DNA of 64,000 nt from Phreatobacter sp. Lineage in GTDB: Bacteria > Pseudomonadota > Alphaproteobacteria > Rhizobiales > Phreatobacteraceae. Position numbers and translations under genes: made by a program. The first letter of the stretch is position 1. The number at the start of each line of letters is the position of its first letter. The notes beneath the pieces are model-generated. The model saw only the letters and a program-made list of their open reading frames with translations, had not been told where the DNA came from and ran no database searches. The stretch is from the NCBI RefSeq assembly GCF_022843985.1, contig NZ_JALHMP010000003.1:1-64000 (forward strand), given 5' to 3'. Positions 9,048-16,367 of this stretch are shown here, piece after piece.

Positions 9048-9647
9048 ATGGCTTTCACCCTCGACGATCTTCCCTACGCCTACGATGCCCTGCAGCCCTA
9101 CATGTCGAAGGAGACGCTTGAGTATCACCACGACAAGCACCATCAGGCCTATGTCACCAACGGCAACAACCTGATCAAGGGCACCGAGTTCGAGGGCAAG
9201 AGCCTTGAGGAGATCGTCAAGGGCTCCTTCGGCAAGCATGCCGGCATTTTCAACAATGCCGGCCAGCACTACAACCATATTCATTTCTGGAAGTGGATGA
9301 AGCCGAATGGCGGCGGCAAGATTCCGGGCGGCCTGGAAAAGGCGCTGATCGATTCGTTCGGTTCGGTCGAGAAGGCCAAGGAGGACTTCATCCAGGGCGG
9401 CATCACGCAGTTCGGCTCGGGCTGGTCCTGGCTGACCGTCCAGGGCGGCAAGATCGTCGTCACCAAGACGCCGAACGGCGAGAGCCCGCTGGTCCATGGC
9501 GGCCTGCCGATCCTCGGCGTCGACGTCTGGGAGCATTCCTACTACATCGACTACCGCAACCGCCGTCCCGACTATCTCAAGGCCTTCGTCGAGCACATGG
9601 TCAACTGGGACTATGTGGACGAGATGTTCCAGAAGGCCACCGCCTGA
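9048..9647 (+). CDS. sodB: Superoxide dismutase (Fe type)
   Basis: A 199-residue Fe/Mn-family superoxide dismutase that converts superoxide to oxygen and hydrogen peroxide in the cytoplasm. Metal ligands are visible: His27 in EYHHDKHHQAYV, a second His in HYNHIHFW, then Asp and His in DVWEHSYYIDY. The Gln in FNNAGQHYNHIHFW, where Mn enzymes usually have Gly, points to iron, though cambialistic members exist. The ATG at 9048 has GGAGA seven bases upstream, better spaced than the GTG at 9042. A strong terminator follows at once, so the gene is probably monocistronic. Confidence 0.95.
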   Translation: MAFTLDDLPYAYDALQPYMSKETLEYHHDKHHQAYVTNGNNLIKGTEFEGKSLEEIVKGSFGKHAGIFNNAGQHYNHIHFWKWMKPNGGGKIPGGLEKALIDSFGSVEKAKEDFIQGGITQFGSGWSWLTVQGGKIVVTKTPNGESPLVHGGLPILGVDVWEHSYYIDYRNRRPDYLKAFVEHMVNWDYVDEMFQKATA

Positions 9648-9674
9648 GACAGTCGGACCTGCTGATTTTCGGAG

Positions 9675-9701
9675 AACCCCGGCCTTTGCGCCGGGGTTTT
9701 T
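9675..9701 (+). terminator. Rho-independent terminator of sodB
   Basis: A perfect 9-bp stem (AACCCCGGC at 9675-9683 with GCCGGGGTT at 9690-9698), a 6-base loop and a T tract at 9697-9701, 28 bp after the sodB stop codon. Confidence 0.9.
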
Positions 9702-9744
9702 CGTCGGGGACAGTGGCGCACCAGACCGGCGCGGAAACCTCCAC

Positions 9745-9833
9745 CGTCATGGCCGGGCTTGTCCCGGCCATCCACGAATTCTCCAAGGACGGTGGTCAAG
9801 TCGTGGATGCCCGGCACAAGGCCGGGCATGACG
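9745..9833 (+). repeat. Palindromic intergenic repeat, family A, copy 1
   Basis: An 89-bp element whose ends are inverted repeats: it begins CGTCATGGCCGGGCTTGTCC and ends with the near-complement (GCCGGGCATGACG), and the inner arms ATCCACGA / TCGTGGAT also pair. The central segment is unpaired. A second copy lies at 41369-41458 in the opposite orientation, alike along its whole length. It sits between the convergent sodB and DUF1194 genes. Such cgtcatGCCCGGGC elements are familiar in intergenic DNA of Bradyrhizobium-like and other Hyphomicrobiales genomes. Confidence 0.9.
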
Positions 9834-9870
9834 CGGCGAGGGCGGCTCACGTTTTGACGTCCCCTCACCC

Positions 9871-10590
9871 TCACGCGATTTCCGTCACGATCTTGCGCCT
9901 CACCGCATCGGCGAAGGAGCGGTTCTCGTCCGCCACCTCGACAAAGGCGCCGGGGCCGCCGATCACCGCCTCGCGGTAATAGTCCGGCAGCGGCTGGCCG
10001 ATGCGCGCCGGCACCGATCCGCCCGGCCTGAGGATCGCCAGCGCATTGACCGTGATGCCCTTGGCCACTGCGTCGTCGCGCGCCGCCTCCACCGCCCGGC
10101 CACCGATATTCGGCCCGTCGCCGGAGACGTCGATGACGCGCTTCAGCCCGCGATAGGGGCCGGTCGCGATAAGGTTGACCGAAAAGTCGATGGCCGCCGA
10201 GATCGAATTGTAGCCACGCGCCGCACGCGGGCGGGCGACAAGCTCGGCGGCGAAGGCCCTGGCGCTGGCCTCGTCGCGGATCAGGGTCCAGTCGACGATG
10301 ACATGCTGCGAGCTGGGTCCGCCCCATTCGGCGTAGATCACGGCGATGGCGCCGTGAATGCCCCGGCCGATGACCGAGAGGACCTCGGGAGAGGCGAGCG
10401 CCTGGCCGTAGCCCTCGCGCTGCAGCCGGAGTTCGTCATTGTCGATGGAACCGGAGCCGTCTGCGGCGAGCACCAGCAGGACGTCGACCGAAACCGGGCG
10501 CTGGGCGTGGGCGAAGCGGGCGGCGGCCGCCGCGGCCGCCAGACCGAGCGCCAGGCGCCGGGACAATCGGTGTGTTCGCGAATAGGCCAT
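9871..10590 (-). CDS. DUF1194 protein, von Willebrand factor A-like
   Basis: A 239-residue exported protein. The N-terminus is a signal peptide with an SRR pair before a long Ala-rich hydrophobic stretch ending in RFAHA, possibly a Tat signal though the motif is weak. The mature part begins with VDVLLVLAADGSGSIDNDE, a DxSxS-type metal-ion-dependent adhesion site, followed by VIDVSGDGPNIGG, the second MIDAS loop; this is the DUF1194 branch of the vWA fold, of unknown function. It would act in the periplasm or be secreted, probably in protein-protein contacts with a divalent cation. The ATG at 10590 has GGGGAAG upstream. It is divergent from the MFS gene across 149 bp. Confidence 0.85.
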   Translation of the reverse strand: MAYSRTHRLSRRLALGLAAAAAAARFAHAQRPVSVDVLLVLAADGSGSIDNDELRLQREGYGQALASPEVLSVIGRGIHGAIAVIYAEWGGPSSQHVIVDWTLIRDEASARAFAAELVARPRAARGYNSISAAIDFSVNLIATGPYRGLKRVIDVSGDGPNIGGRAVEAARDDAVAKGITVNALAILRPGGSVPARIGQPLPDYYREAVIGGPGAFVEVADENRSFADAVRRKIVTEIA

Positions 10591-10739
10591 GCGTCTTCCC
10601 CGTCCCCATGCCTGACGGTGCCATGTTCCAGCGCGCCGTCGGCTATGACCATCCACATCATCGTGACCGGCAGAGGCTTCGTATAGGGTGCGGCTCCGCC
10701 AACGCGGCGCAGCGCCTGCGCCCAGAGCCCCGGGACCCC

Positions 10740-11888
10740 ATGGCCCTTCTCGTCCTCCTGTCCGTCGGCATGCTGGTCGTCGGCTTCGGCGCCTTCGGGG
10801 TGATCGGGGTCATCACGCCGATCAGCCGCGACCTCGCCCTGACGCCGGTGGGCGCCGGCTGGATCGTCAGTGCCTATGCCCTGGCCTATGCGATCGGCTC
10901 GCCGCTCGGCGCCTCGATCACCGGGCGGCTCGACCGGCGTGCGGTGCTGGTCATCGGCATGGGCCTGATCGCGGCCGGTGCCCTGCTGACGGCGGTGGCG
11001 GCCAGCCCGGCGGTTCTCTATGCCGGGCGCATCCTGCTCGCCTTCGGGGCCGGGCTCTATTCCCCCGCCGCCGCCGGGGTCGCCATGATGGCGGTGCCGA
11101 CGGCCCAGCGCGGCCGGGCGCTCGCCGCCGTCTATACCGGGCTCACCGTTTCGCAGGTGATCGGCGTCCCCACGGCGGGCATGATCGGTTTCACCATCGG
11201 CTGGCCCTGGCTCTTCATCGGAATCGCCCTGGTGGCGGTGATCATGGCCGCGGCGCTGTGGCTGCGGGTGCCGGCGCGGATCGCCATCGCGCCGGCCACC
11301 CTCGGCGATCTCGCCCGCGCCATGACCGATCCCAGGCTGGCAATCGCCGTGCTGGTGACGGTGACGGTGATGGGCGCGGCCTGGATCCCCTACACGTTCC
11401 TGTCGCCGATCATCGAGGAGAAGACCGGCGGTGGTGCCGGCATCGTCGCCACGCTGCTGGTGGTCTACGGCGTCGGCTCCGTCGCCGGCAACGCGCTCGG
11501 CGGCTTTCTGGTCGACCGCATCGGCGCCAACCGCACCCTGCTGATCGCGGCAACGGGACCGCTCCCCTTCATGGCGGCGCTGACCTTCATCGCCTGGGAG
11601 CCCTGGCTCGGCGGCATCATCCTGTTCCTGTGGGGCATGCTCGGCTGGACCATCGGCGTGTCGCAGCAGGCGCGGCTGGTGGCCCTCGACCCGGCGCGCA
11701 TGCAGGTGCTGCTTTCACTTAACGCCGCCTGCATCTATGGCGGCGCGGCCCTGGGCGCGAGCCTCGCCGGGCTCGCCAAGAGCCTCGGCGGGATCCCGGG
11801 GCTCGGCATGGCGGCGGTCGGGCTCGGCCTTGTCGGCGTCGCCCATCTCGCCCTGTCGCTGAAGCTCGGCGGACGGCGCGACTACTGA
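10740..11888 (+). CDS. MFS transporter, drug or sugar efflux type
   Basis: A 382-residue inner-membrane protein with about 12 hydrophobic helices, of the major facilitator superfamily. The loop between helices 2 and 3 carries the motif A remnant GASITGRLDRRAVL, and a second copy of the half-motif lies in GGFLVDRIGANRTLL between helices 8 and 9. Length and pattern fit the DHA1 group (AraJ/YdhP-like exporters). The start ATG at 10740 places the first helix directly at the N-terminus. Substrate is unknown. Its 3' end overlaps the oligopeptidase gene by 7 bp on the opposite strand. Confidence 0.85.
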   Translation: MALLVLLSVGMLVVGFGAFGVIGVITPISRDLALTPVGAGWIVSAYALAYAIGSPLGASITGRLDRRAVLVIGMGLIAAGALLTAVAASPAVLYAGRILLAFGAGLYSPAAAGVAMMAVPTAQRGRALAAVYTGLTVSQVIGVPTAGMIGFTIGWPWLFIGIALVAVIMAAALWLRVPARIAIAPATLGDLARAMTDPRLAIAVLVTVTVMGAAWIPYTFLSPIIEEKTGGGAGIVATLLVVYGVGSVAGNALGGFLVDRIGANRTLLIAATGPLPFMAALTFIAWEPWLGGIILFLWGMLGWTIGVSQQARLVALDPARMQVLLSLNAACIYGGAALGASLAGLAKSLGGIPGLGMAAVGLGLVGVAHLALSLKLGGRRDY

Positions 11889-14005
11889 CGGGGCGCCGCG
11901 GGAGCGCCGGTCACCGCCACCGCGAAGGCGTAGGACCGCGCCACTTCCGCCAGCCGGTCGAATCGGCCGGCAGCGCCGCCGTGCCCCGCATCCATGTTGG
12001 TGACAAGGAGCACCGGATGGGCGTCGGTCTTGGTGGCGCGCAGCCGCGCCACCCATTTCGCCGGTTCCCAATAGGTGACGCGCGGGTCGGAGACACCGGC
12101 CAGCGCCAGGATCGGCGGATAGGCCTGCGCCGCGACATTGTCATAGGGCGAATAGGCCAGCATGCGCCGGAAAGCCTCCGGGTCGGCGATCGGATTGCCC
12201 CATTCGCGCCATTCCGGCGGCGTGAGCGGCAGGGTGTCGTCGAGCATGGTGGCGACGACGTCGACAAACGGCACTTCGGCGAGGATCCCGGCAAAGAGGT
12301 CGGGGCGCATATTGGCCACCGCCCCCATCAGCATGCCGCCGGCCGACCCACCCTGGGCGACGATGCGGCCCTTGGCGGTGAAACCCGCGGCGATGAGGTG
12401 CTCGGCGCAGGCGATGAAGTCGGTGAAGGTGTTGGTCTTGAACTCGCGCTTGCCGGTCCGGTACCAGCGATAGCCCTTCTCCATGCCGCCGCGCACATGG
12501 GCGATGGCATAGACGAAGCCGCGATCGACCAGCGACAGCCGGGCCGTCGAGAAGGAGGCCGGCATGGAGGCGCCGTAGGAGCCGTAGCCGTAGAGCAGGA
12601 CCGGGGCGCTGCCGTCGAGCGGCGTGTCCTTGCGGTAGACCAGCGAGACGGGAACGGTCTCGCCATCGGCGGCGGGCGCCAGCAGGCGGCGGGTGACGTA
12701 ATCCGCGGCGTCATGGCCGGAGGGCACCTCCTGGCGCTTGCGCAGCACACGGCTGCGGGTGCGCATGTCGTAGTCCCAGGTCTCGTTCGGCGTCGTCATC
12801 GAGGAATAGACGAAGCGCAAGGTGTCGGTGTCGAATTCGTAGCCGGGCATGACGCCGAGGGAATAGGCCTCCTCGTCGAAGGCGATGGCATGTTCCTCTG
12901 ATGTCATCAGGTTGCGGATGACGATCCGCGGCAGGGCATTCTCGCGCTCCAGCCGGATCAGCCAGTCCCGCAGCACATGGGCCGAGAGGACGAGGATGCC
13001 CGGCCGGTGCGGTACCACTTCCGTCCAGTTCTCCCGCGCCGGGGCCGCCAGCGGCACGGCGACGATGCGATAATCCTCGGCGGAATCGTTGGTGCGGATG
13101 AACAGGGTCTTCTCGCCGCGCCAGGACGGGTGGTAGTCCGGATAGGACTTCACCTCGTCGATGCGCGGCAGGATGCGCCAGGGCGCGGCGTCGGGCCGGG
13201 TGAGGTCGAGGGCGAAGGTCTCGGTCGAATCGCTCTGGGCGCAGGAGATCAGCGCGAGGCCGCCGGCGGTCGCCTCGCCCATGCCGACGAAAACGGTGGT
13301 GTCCGTCTCCTCGAAGACGAGACGGTCGGCGGCCTGGTCCTCGCCGAGGCCATGCCGGAAGATTCGCAGCGGCCGGTGGTTGTCATCGAGGCGGATGTAA
13401 TAGAGGGCGGAGGCGTCGGCGCTCCAGACGGCATCGCCGCCGGTCTCCTCAAGATGGTCGGCCTGATCGGCGCCGGTGGCGAGATCGCGGACCTTGAGGT
13501 TGAAGAATTCGGAGCCCTTGTCGTCGTAACTCCAGGCGAGGAGACGGTGGTCGGGGCTGTGGGTGGCACCGCCAAGGTCGAAGAAGGCGCGGCCCTCCGC
13601 GAGGGCGTCACCGTCGAGCATGATCTCCTCGCCCGCCTCGCTGCCCCGCGGCCGGCGGCAGACGATCGGATGCTGCCCGCCCTCGCGATAGCGGTCGTAA
13701 TAGTCGAAGGGTCCGTCGGGCGATGGAACACCGGAATCGTCCTCCTTGATCCGCCCGCGCATCTCCCGGACCATGGCTTCGATCAGCGGCTGGACCGGGG
13801 CGAGCACCGCCTCGGCATAACCGTTCTCGGCGATCAGATGCGCCGTGATGGGCGCCGGAAGCACAGAGGGATCACGCAGGGCCTCCTGCCAGTTGGCGGC
13901 GCGCAGCCAGCCGTAATCATCGTGCAGCGTGACACCGTGGACAGTGCGCAGGCTCGCCTGGCGGACGGCAGAGGGGGCGGGGGCGGCTTGGGCGTCGAGG
14001 GTCAT
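11882..14005 (-). CDS. ptrB: Oligopeptidase B (S9 prolyl oligopeptidase family)
   Basis: A 707-residue serine peptidase of family S9A. It has the N-terminal beta-propeller region and a C-terminal alpha/beta hydrolase domain with the nucleophile Ser in QGGSAGGMLMGAV, the catalytic Asp in AGVSDPRVTYWEP and the catalytic His in NMDAGHGGAAGRF. GYGSYGASMPASFS and the acidic propeller-hydrolase interface fit oligopeptidase B, which cleaves short peptides after Arg or Lys in the cytoplasm. The start is taken as ATG 14005 (MTLDAQAAPAPS), which gives normal length; an in-frame ATG at 14056 adds 17 residues with no family support. Confidence 0.93.
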   Translation of the reverse strand: MTLDAQAAPAPSAVRQASLRTVHGVTLHDDYGWLRAANWQEALRDPSVLPAPITAHLIAENGYAEAVLAPVQPLIEAMVREMRGRIKEDDSGVPSPDGPFDYYDRYREGGQHPIVCRRPRGSEAGEEIMLDGDALAEGRAFFDLGGATHSPDHRLLAWSYDDKGSEFFNLKVRDLATGADQADHLEETGGDAVWSADASALYYIRLDDNHRPLRIFRHGLGEDQAADRLVFEETDTTVFVGMGEATAGGLALISCAQSDSTETFALDLTRPDAAPWRILPRIDEVKSYPDYHPSWRGEKTLFIRTNDSAEDYRIVAVPLAAPARENWTEVVPHRPGILVLSAHVLRDWLIRLERENALPRIVIRNLMTSEEHAIAFDEEAYSLGVMPGYEFDTDTLRFVYSSMTTPNETWDYDMRTRSRVLRKRQEVPSGHDAADYVTRRLLAPAADGETVPVSLVYRKDTPLDGSAPVLLYGYGSYGASMPASFSTARLSLVDRGFVYAIAHVRGGMEKGYRWYRTGKREFKTNTFTDFIACAEHLIAAGFTAKGRIVAQGGSAGGMLMGAVANMRPDLFAGILAEVPFVDVVATMLDDTLPLTPPEWREWGNPIADPEAFRRMLAYSPYDNVAAQAYPPILALAGVSDPRVTYWEPAKWVARLRATKTDAHPVLLVTNMDAGHGGAAGRFDRLAEVARSYAFAVAVTGAPAAPRQ

Positions 14006-14454
14006 CAGGTCACCGGTGCAGGGCGGAATGGCGGGCAGCGCGGCAGAACCCGCCACGCTCGGGCAGTATTAACAACATGTTCACTTGTATGGCAGAGCTG
14101 ACCTATCGGCACCATGATGTATCGAAGGCCGGAACACCCTCCACCACACAGCGTGATTCGAACAGGCTGACGGGTTGCATACGCGTCAAGATTGCGTGCT
14201 TTGCGACCAGAATTGGTCAGGCTCTGCGATTCTGTTCAGCGCCGCTGCGCACTACATGCACTTTTTTACTTGAATCGCACCCGCAGGGCCTTGCAACCCA
14301 AGCTCAGCGGCAGTATCTGCCAATGATAGACATGCGCTCGGGACGACAGGGTTTTGCGCCACCGCCTCCGGACCGTGTCTAACAAGCAAATGAGCGCAAC
14401 GCTCCGGGCCGCGACGATGATCTTCAACGTCGCCAGTCAGAGGAATTCGTGACC
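14006..14454. promoter_or_regulatory. Long divergent intergenic region upstream of mucR
   Basis: Nearly 450 bp with less GC than the genes and no convincing reading frame (a 101-codon open frame at 14077-14382 lacks the third-position GC of real genes here). MucR-type genes are generally autoregulated through AT-rich targets, and AT-rich patches such as the CACTTTTTTACTTG run near 14260-14273 fit. TTAA-N7-TTCA at 14069-14083 is an imperfect CtrA-like site. A weak promoter candidate is TTGCAA, 17 bases, TATCTG around 14292-14320. A small RNA cannot be excluded. Confidence 0.45.
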
Positions 14455-14874
14455 ATGGCCGACTCGTCGAGTGCCAACAACTACATCGAGCTCGCCGCCG
14501 ATATCGTCTCGGCCTATGTGAGCAACAATTCGGTGTCCGCCGCCGATCTTCCGAACCTGATCAACAGCGTCCACAACGCCCTGGTGAACGTGACGACTGG
14601 CAAGGTCGAGGTTCCGGCCGAGCCGCTGAAGCCGGTGATCCCGATCAAGAAGTCGATCACGCCGGACTACATCATCTGCCTCGAGGACGGGAAGAAATTC
14701 AAGTCACTGAAGCGCCACCTGCGCACCCAGTACAACCTGTCGCCCGAGGATTATCGCGAGAAGTGGGGCCTGCCGGCCGACTACCCGATGGTGGCTCCGA
14801 ACTATGCCGCCGCGCGCTCGCAGCTCGCCAAGCAGATGGGTCTGGGTCAGCAGCGCCGCCGCAAGGGCCGCTGA
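14455..14874 (+). CDS. mucR: MucR/Ros family transcriptional regulator
   Basis: A 139-residue MucR family DNA-binding protein, a pleiotropic repressor and nucleoid-associated regulator of AT-rich promoters in Rhizobiales. The N-terminal half is the oligomerisation region; the DNA-binding domain begins at SITPDYIICLEDGKKFKSLK and ends with SPEDYREKWGLPADYPMVAP. In Ros the zinc ligands are two Cys and two His; here the second Cys is Asp (CLED, as usual in MucR) and the position that is His in LKRHLxTHY is Gln (RTQYNL), so only Cys, Asp and one His remain. The C-terminus is basic. Start ATG 14455 has AGGAA nine bases upstream, better than GTG 14449. A strong terminator follows. Confidence 0.93.
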   Translation: MADSSSANNYIELAADIVSAYVSNNSVSAADLPNLINSVHNALVNVTTGKVEVPAEPLKPVIPIKKSITPDYIICLEDGKKFKSLKRHLRTQYNLSPEDYREKWGLPADYPMVAPNYAAARSQLAKQMGLGQQRRRKGR

Positions 14875-15193
14875 ACCGCGTTCCGGCTTTGACAACCGCG
14901 CCGTCCGGCCCCCCGGGCGGCGCTTTTTTGTGTCCGATGCCATGCCGGAGCAGCGCGATGGCCCGCAGCAGCGCGGCGTGACGGCGCAGGTCGTAGCCCG
15001 CACCGGCCGCCCTGCCTCGCGCCCGCTCGCGGCGCAACTGCCCTTCAAGCCGCCGCAGCCGCACGAGATCCTGCCCTTCCGCCGGGACCAGGCCGGCGAG
15101 CGTCCCGGTCTGGCCCAAGGCCATGGCCGCGATGCGGTCGGGCTCCGCATGCCAGCTGCGGATGCGTCCGCGTTTCCTGATCGTTCCGGCCAT
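14699..15193 (-). CDS. Hypothetical protein, 3' end antisense to mucR
   Basis: A possible gene of 164 codons. The ATG at 15193 has an excellent ribosome site (GGGGAGG, five bases upstream), and codons up to about 14930 show the high third-position GC of real genes. The product starts MAGTIRKRGRIRSW and continues as basic, helix-forming sequence (for example RLRRLEGQLRRERARGRA). I recognise no family. Oddly, no stop occurs until 14699, so the last 50 or so codons run through the mucR terminator and antisense to mucR; that part looks like shadow sequence. Either the protein truly overlaps mucR, or a frameshift near the A6/T6 run at 14924-14929 removed an earlier stop. Confidence 0.45.
   Translation of the reverse strand: MAGTIRKRGRIRSWHAEPDRIAAMALGQTGTLAGLVPAEGQDLVRLRRLEGQLRRERARGRAAGAGYDLRRHAALLRAIALLRHGIGHKKAPPGGPDGAVVKAGTRFSGPCGGAADPDPSAWRAASARRHSSEPPSGSRPAGPTSRDNPRATGCTGCAGGASVT
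14898..14929 (+). terminator. Rho-independent terminator of mucR
   Basis: An 11-bp GC-rich stem (GCGCCGTCCGG, 14898-14908, with CCGGGCGGCGC, 14913-14923; one T-G wobble), a 4-base loop and six T residues, 23 bp after the mucR stop. Confidence 0.88.
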
Positions 15194-15416
15194 CGCCACC
15201 TCCCCTTGCGCGATGGGAGAATGACCGGGAGCCAAAAGATGGGGACAACTTTTCCGCGTATTTACTATATCTTGGGTTGCACCGACTGCGCAAGTCGCTG
15301 ATCGCGCTACACTTTCATCAAGGCCGTCAGCCTGCTGACATGTGAAGGAATAAAAACTTATTACCCTGAGCATCGTGGCATTTAAGGATTCCAGTCCTTT
15401 TCAAGGAGGCCCGTCC

Positions 15417-15791
15417 ATGATGCTGTCCCCTCACCCGTTGCGGCCTCAGGGGCTTGCCAGACCCCGCGACGCCGGGATCGACGTCGCTGCCGCCCTCGCG
15501 GCCTGGGTCGCCGGTGTCGACCGCGGCGCGCTGTTCGGCGCGAGCCGCGGCGGCGCCCAGGTCGCGGCGGCGCGCCAGCTCGCGATTTATCTCGCCCATG
15601 TCGTTCTCGGCCATGATCTGACGCGGTTGTCGGCCGCTTTCGGCCGCGACCGCGCCACGCTCCGCCATGCGCTGAGGCGGATCGAGGACGAGCGCGACGA
15701 TCCCATATTCGACCGACAGCTAATCGGCCTCGAGACGATCCTGCTGCCGCTCAGGCACGAGGGCGGGCCGTGCGGGAGCGGGCCGCGATGA
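15417..15791 (+). CDS. Stand-alone DnaA domain IV-like DNA-binding protein
   Basis: A 124-residue protein whose residues about 50-105 match the C-terminal DNA-binding domain of the replication initiator DnaA: ARQLAIYLAHVVLGHDLTRL, then AAFGRDRATLRHALRRIEDE, which parallels the DnaA signature GRDHTTVLHA and its preceding basic loop and helix-turn-helix. There is no AAA+ ATPase domain. It should bind DNA, perhaps DnaA-box-like sites, as a regulator rather than an initiator; this is inference. The ATG at 15417 has AAGGAGG seven bases upstream. Its TGA overlaps the ATG of the DUF6456 gene (ATGA), so the two are translationally coupled. Confidence 0.8.
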   Translation: MMLSPHPLRPQGLARPRDAGIDVAAALAAWVAGVDRGALFGASRGGAQVAAARQLAIYLAHVVLGHDLTRLSAAFGRDRATLRHALRRIEDERDDPIFDRQLIGLETILLPLRHEGGPCGSGPR

Positions 15792-16363
15792 GCCGGGAGC
15801 CACCGATAACCGCCATGGACGACGACCGCTTCCGCCGGGCTCGTCAGGTGCGCCGGATCATCGAGACGCCCGCGGGCCCGGTCGAGATCGACCTCGCCGA
15901 GAGCCCGCTGCGCTGGCTCGCCAGCCGCCGGGATGCCAGCGGCCAGCCCTTCCTGTCACCGGCCGAGATCGAGGCGGGCGAGCGCTTCCGCCTCGACTTC
16001 ACGCTCGCCGGCCTGTCGCCGAAGCTCGGCATCACCTGGGCCGCCCCGGTCAGCGGCGGGGCGGCGGCGGGCGCCGGCCGCGACTATGCCGACATCGTCA
16101 TCGCGGCAAAGCAGCGCCTCGACCGGGCCCGCGAAGCCGTCGGCCCTGATTTCGCGGCGCTGCTGATGGATGTCTGCGGCTTCCTCAAGGGCGTCGAGGC
16201 GGTCGAGCACGACCGCGGATGGCCACAGCGGACCGGCAAGATCGTGCTCAAACTGGCCCTCGGCGCGCTGGCGCGTGCCTATGGCCTCGACGACATGGCC
16301 CGGGGGCCGGTCCGGTCCCGCGGCATCCGCGCGTGGAGACCGCCGGCCGAACAGGCGGGGTGA
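15788..16363 (+). CDS. DUF6456 domain protein
   Basis: A 191-residue protein with the DUF6456 domain over about residues 35-180: AESPLRWLASRRDASGQPFL, EAGERFRLDFTLAGL, then LMDVCGFLKGVEAVEHDRGW and a helical end KIVLKLALGALARAYG. The family is typical of alphaproteobacteria and of unknown function; in other genomes related proteins carry or accompany helix-turn-helix domains. Here it is encoded separately but coupled by a 4-bp ATGA overlap to the DnaA-domain-IV-like gene, so the pair probably acts together, one supplying DNA binding. No signal or membrane segment. Confidence 0.85.
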   Translation: MSREPPITAMDDDRFRRARQVRRIIETPAGPVEIDLAESPLRWLASRRDASGQPFLSPAEIEAGERFRLDFTLAGLSPKLGITWAAPVSGGAAAGAGRDYADIVIAAKQRLDRAREAVGPDFAALLMDVCGFLKGVEAVEHDRGWPQRTGKIVLKLALGALARAYGLDDMARGPVRSRGIRAWRPPAEQAG

Positions 16364-16367
16364 CGGC

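Noticed and set aside
9611-10327. Reverse-strand protein with the segment RVMPGLVPGIHDL
   Set aside because: That segment is the translated family A repeat, not a protein.
14077-14382. A 101-codon open frame in the mucR upstream region
   Set aside because: Low third-position GC, no ribosome site and no family resemblance; better explained as regulatory DNA.
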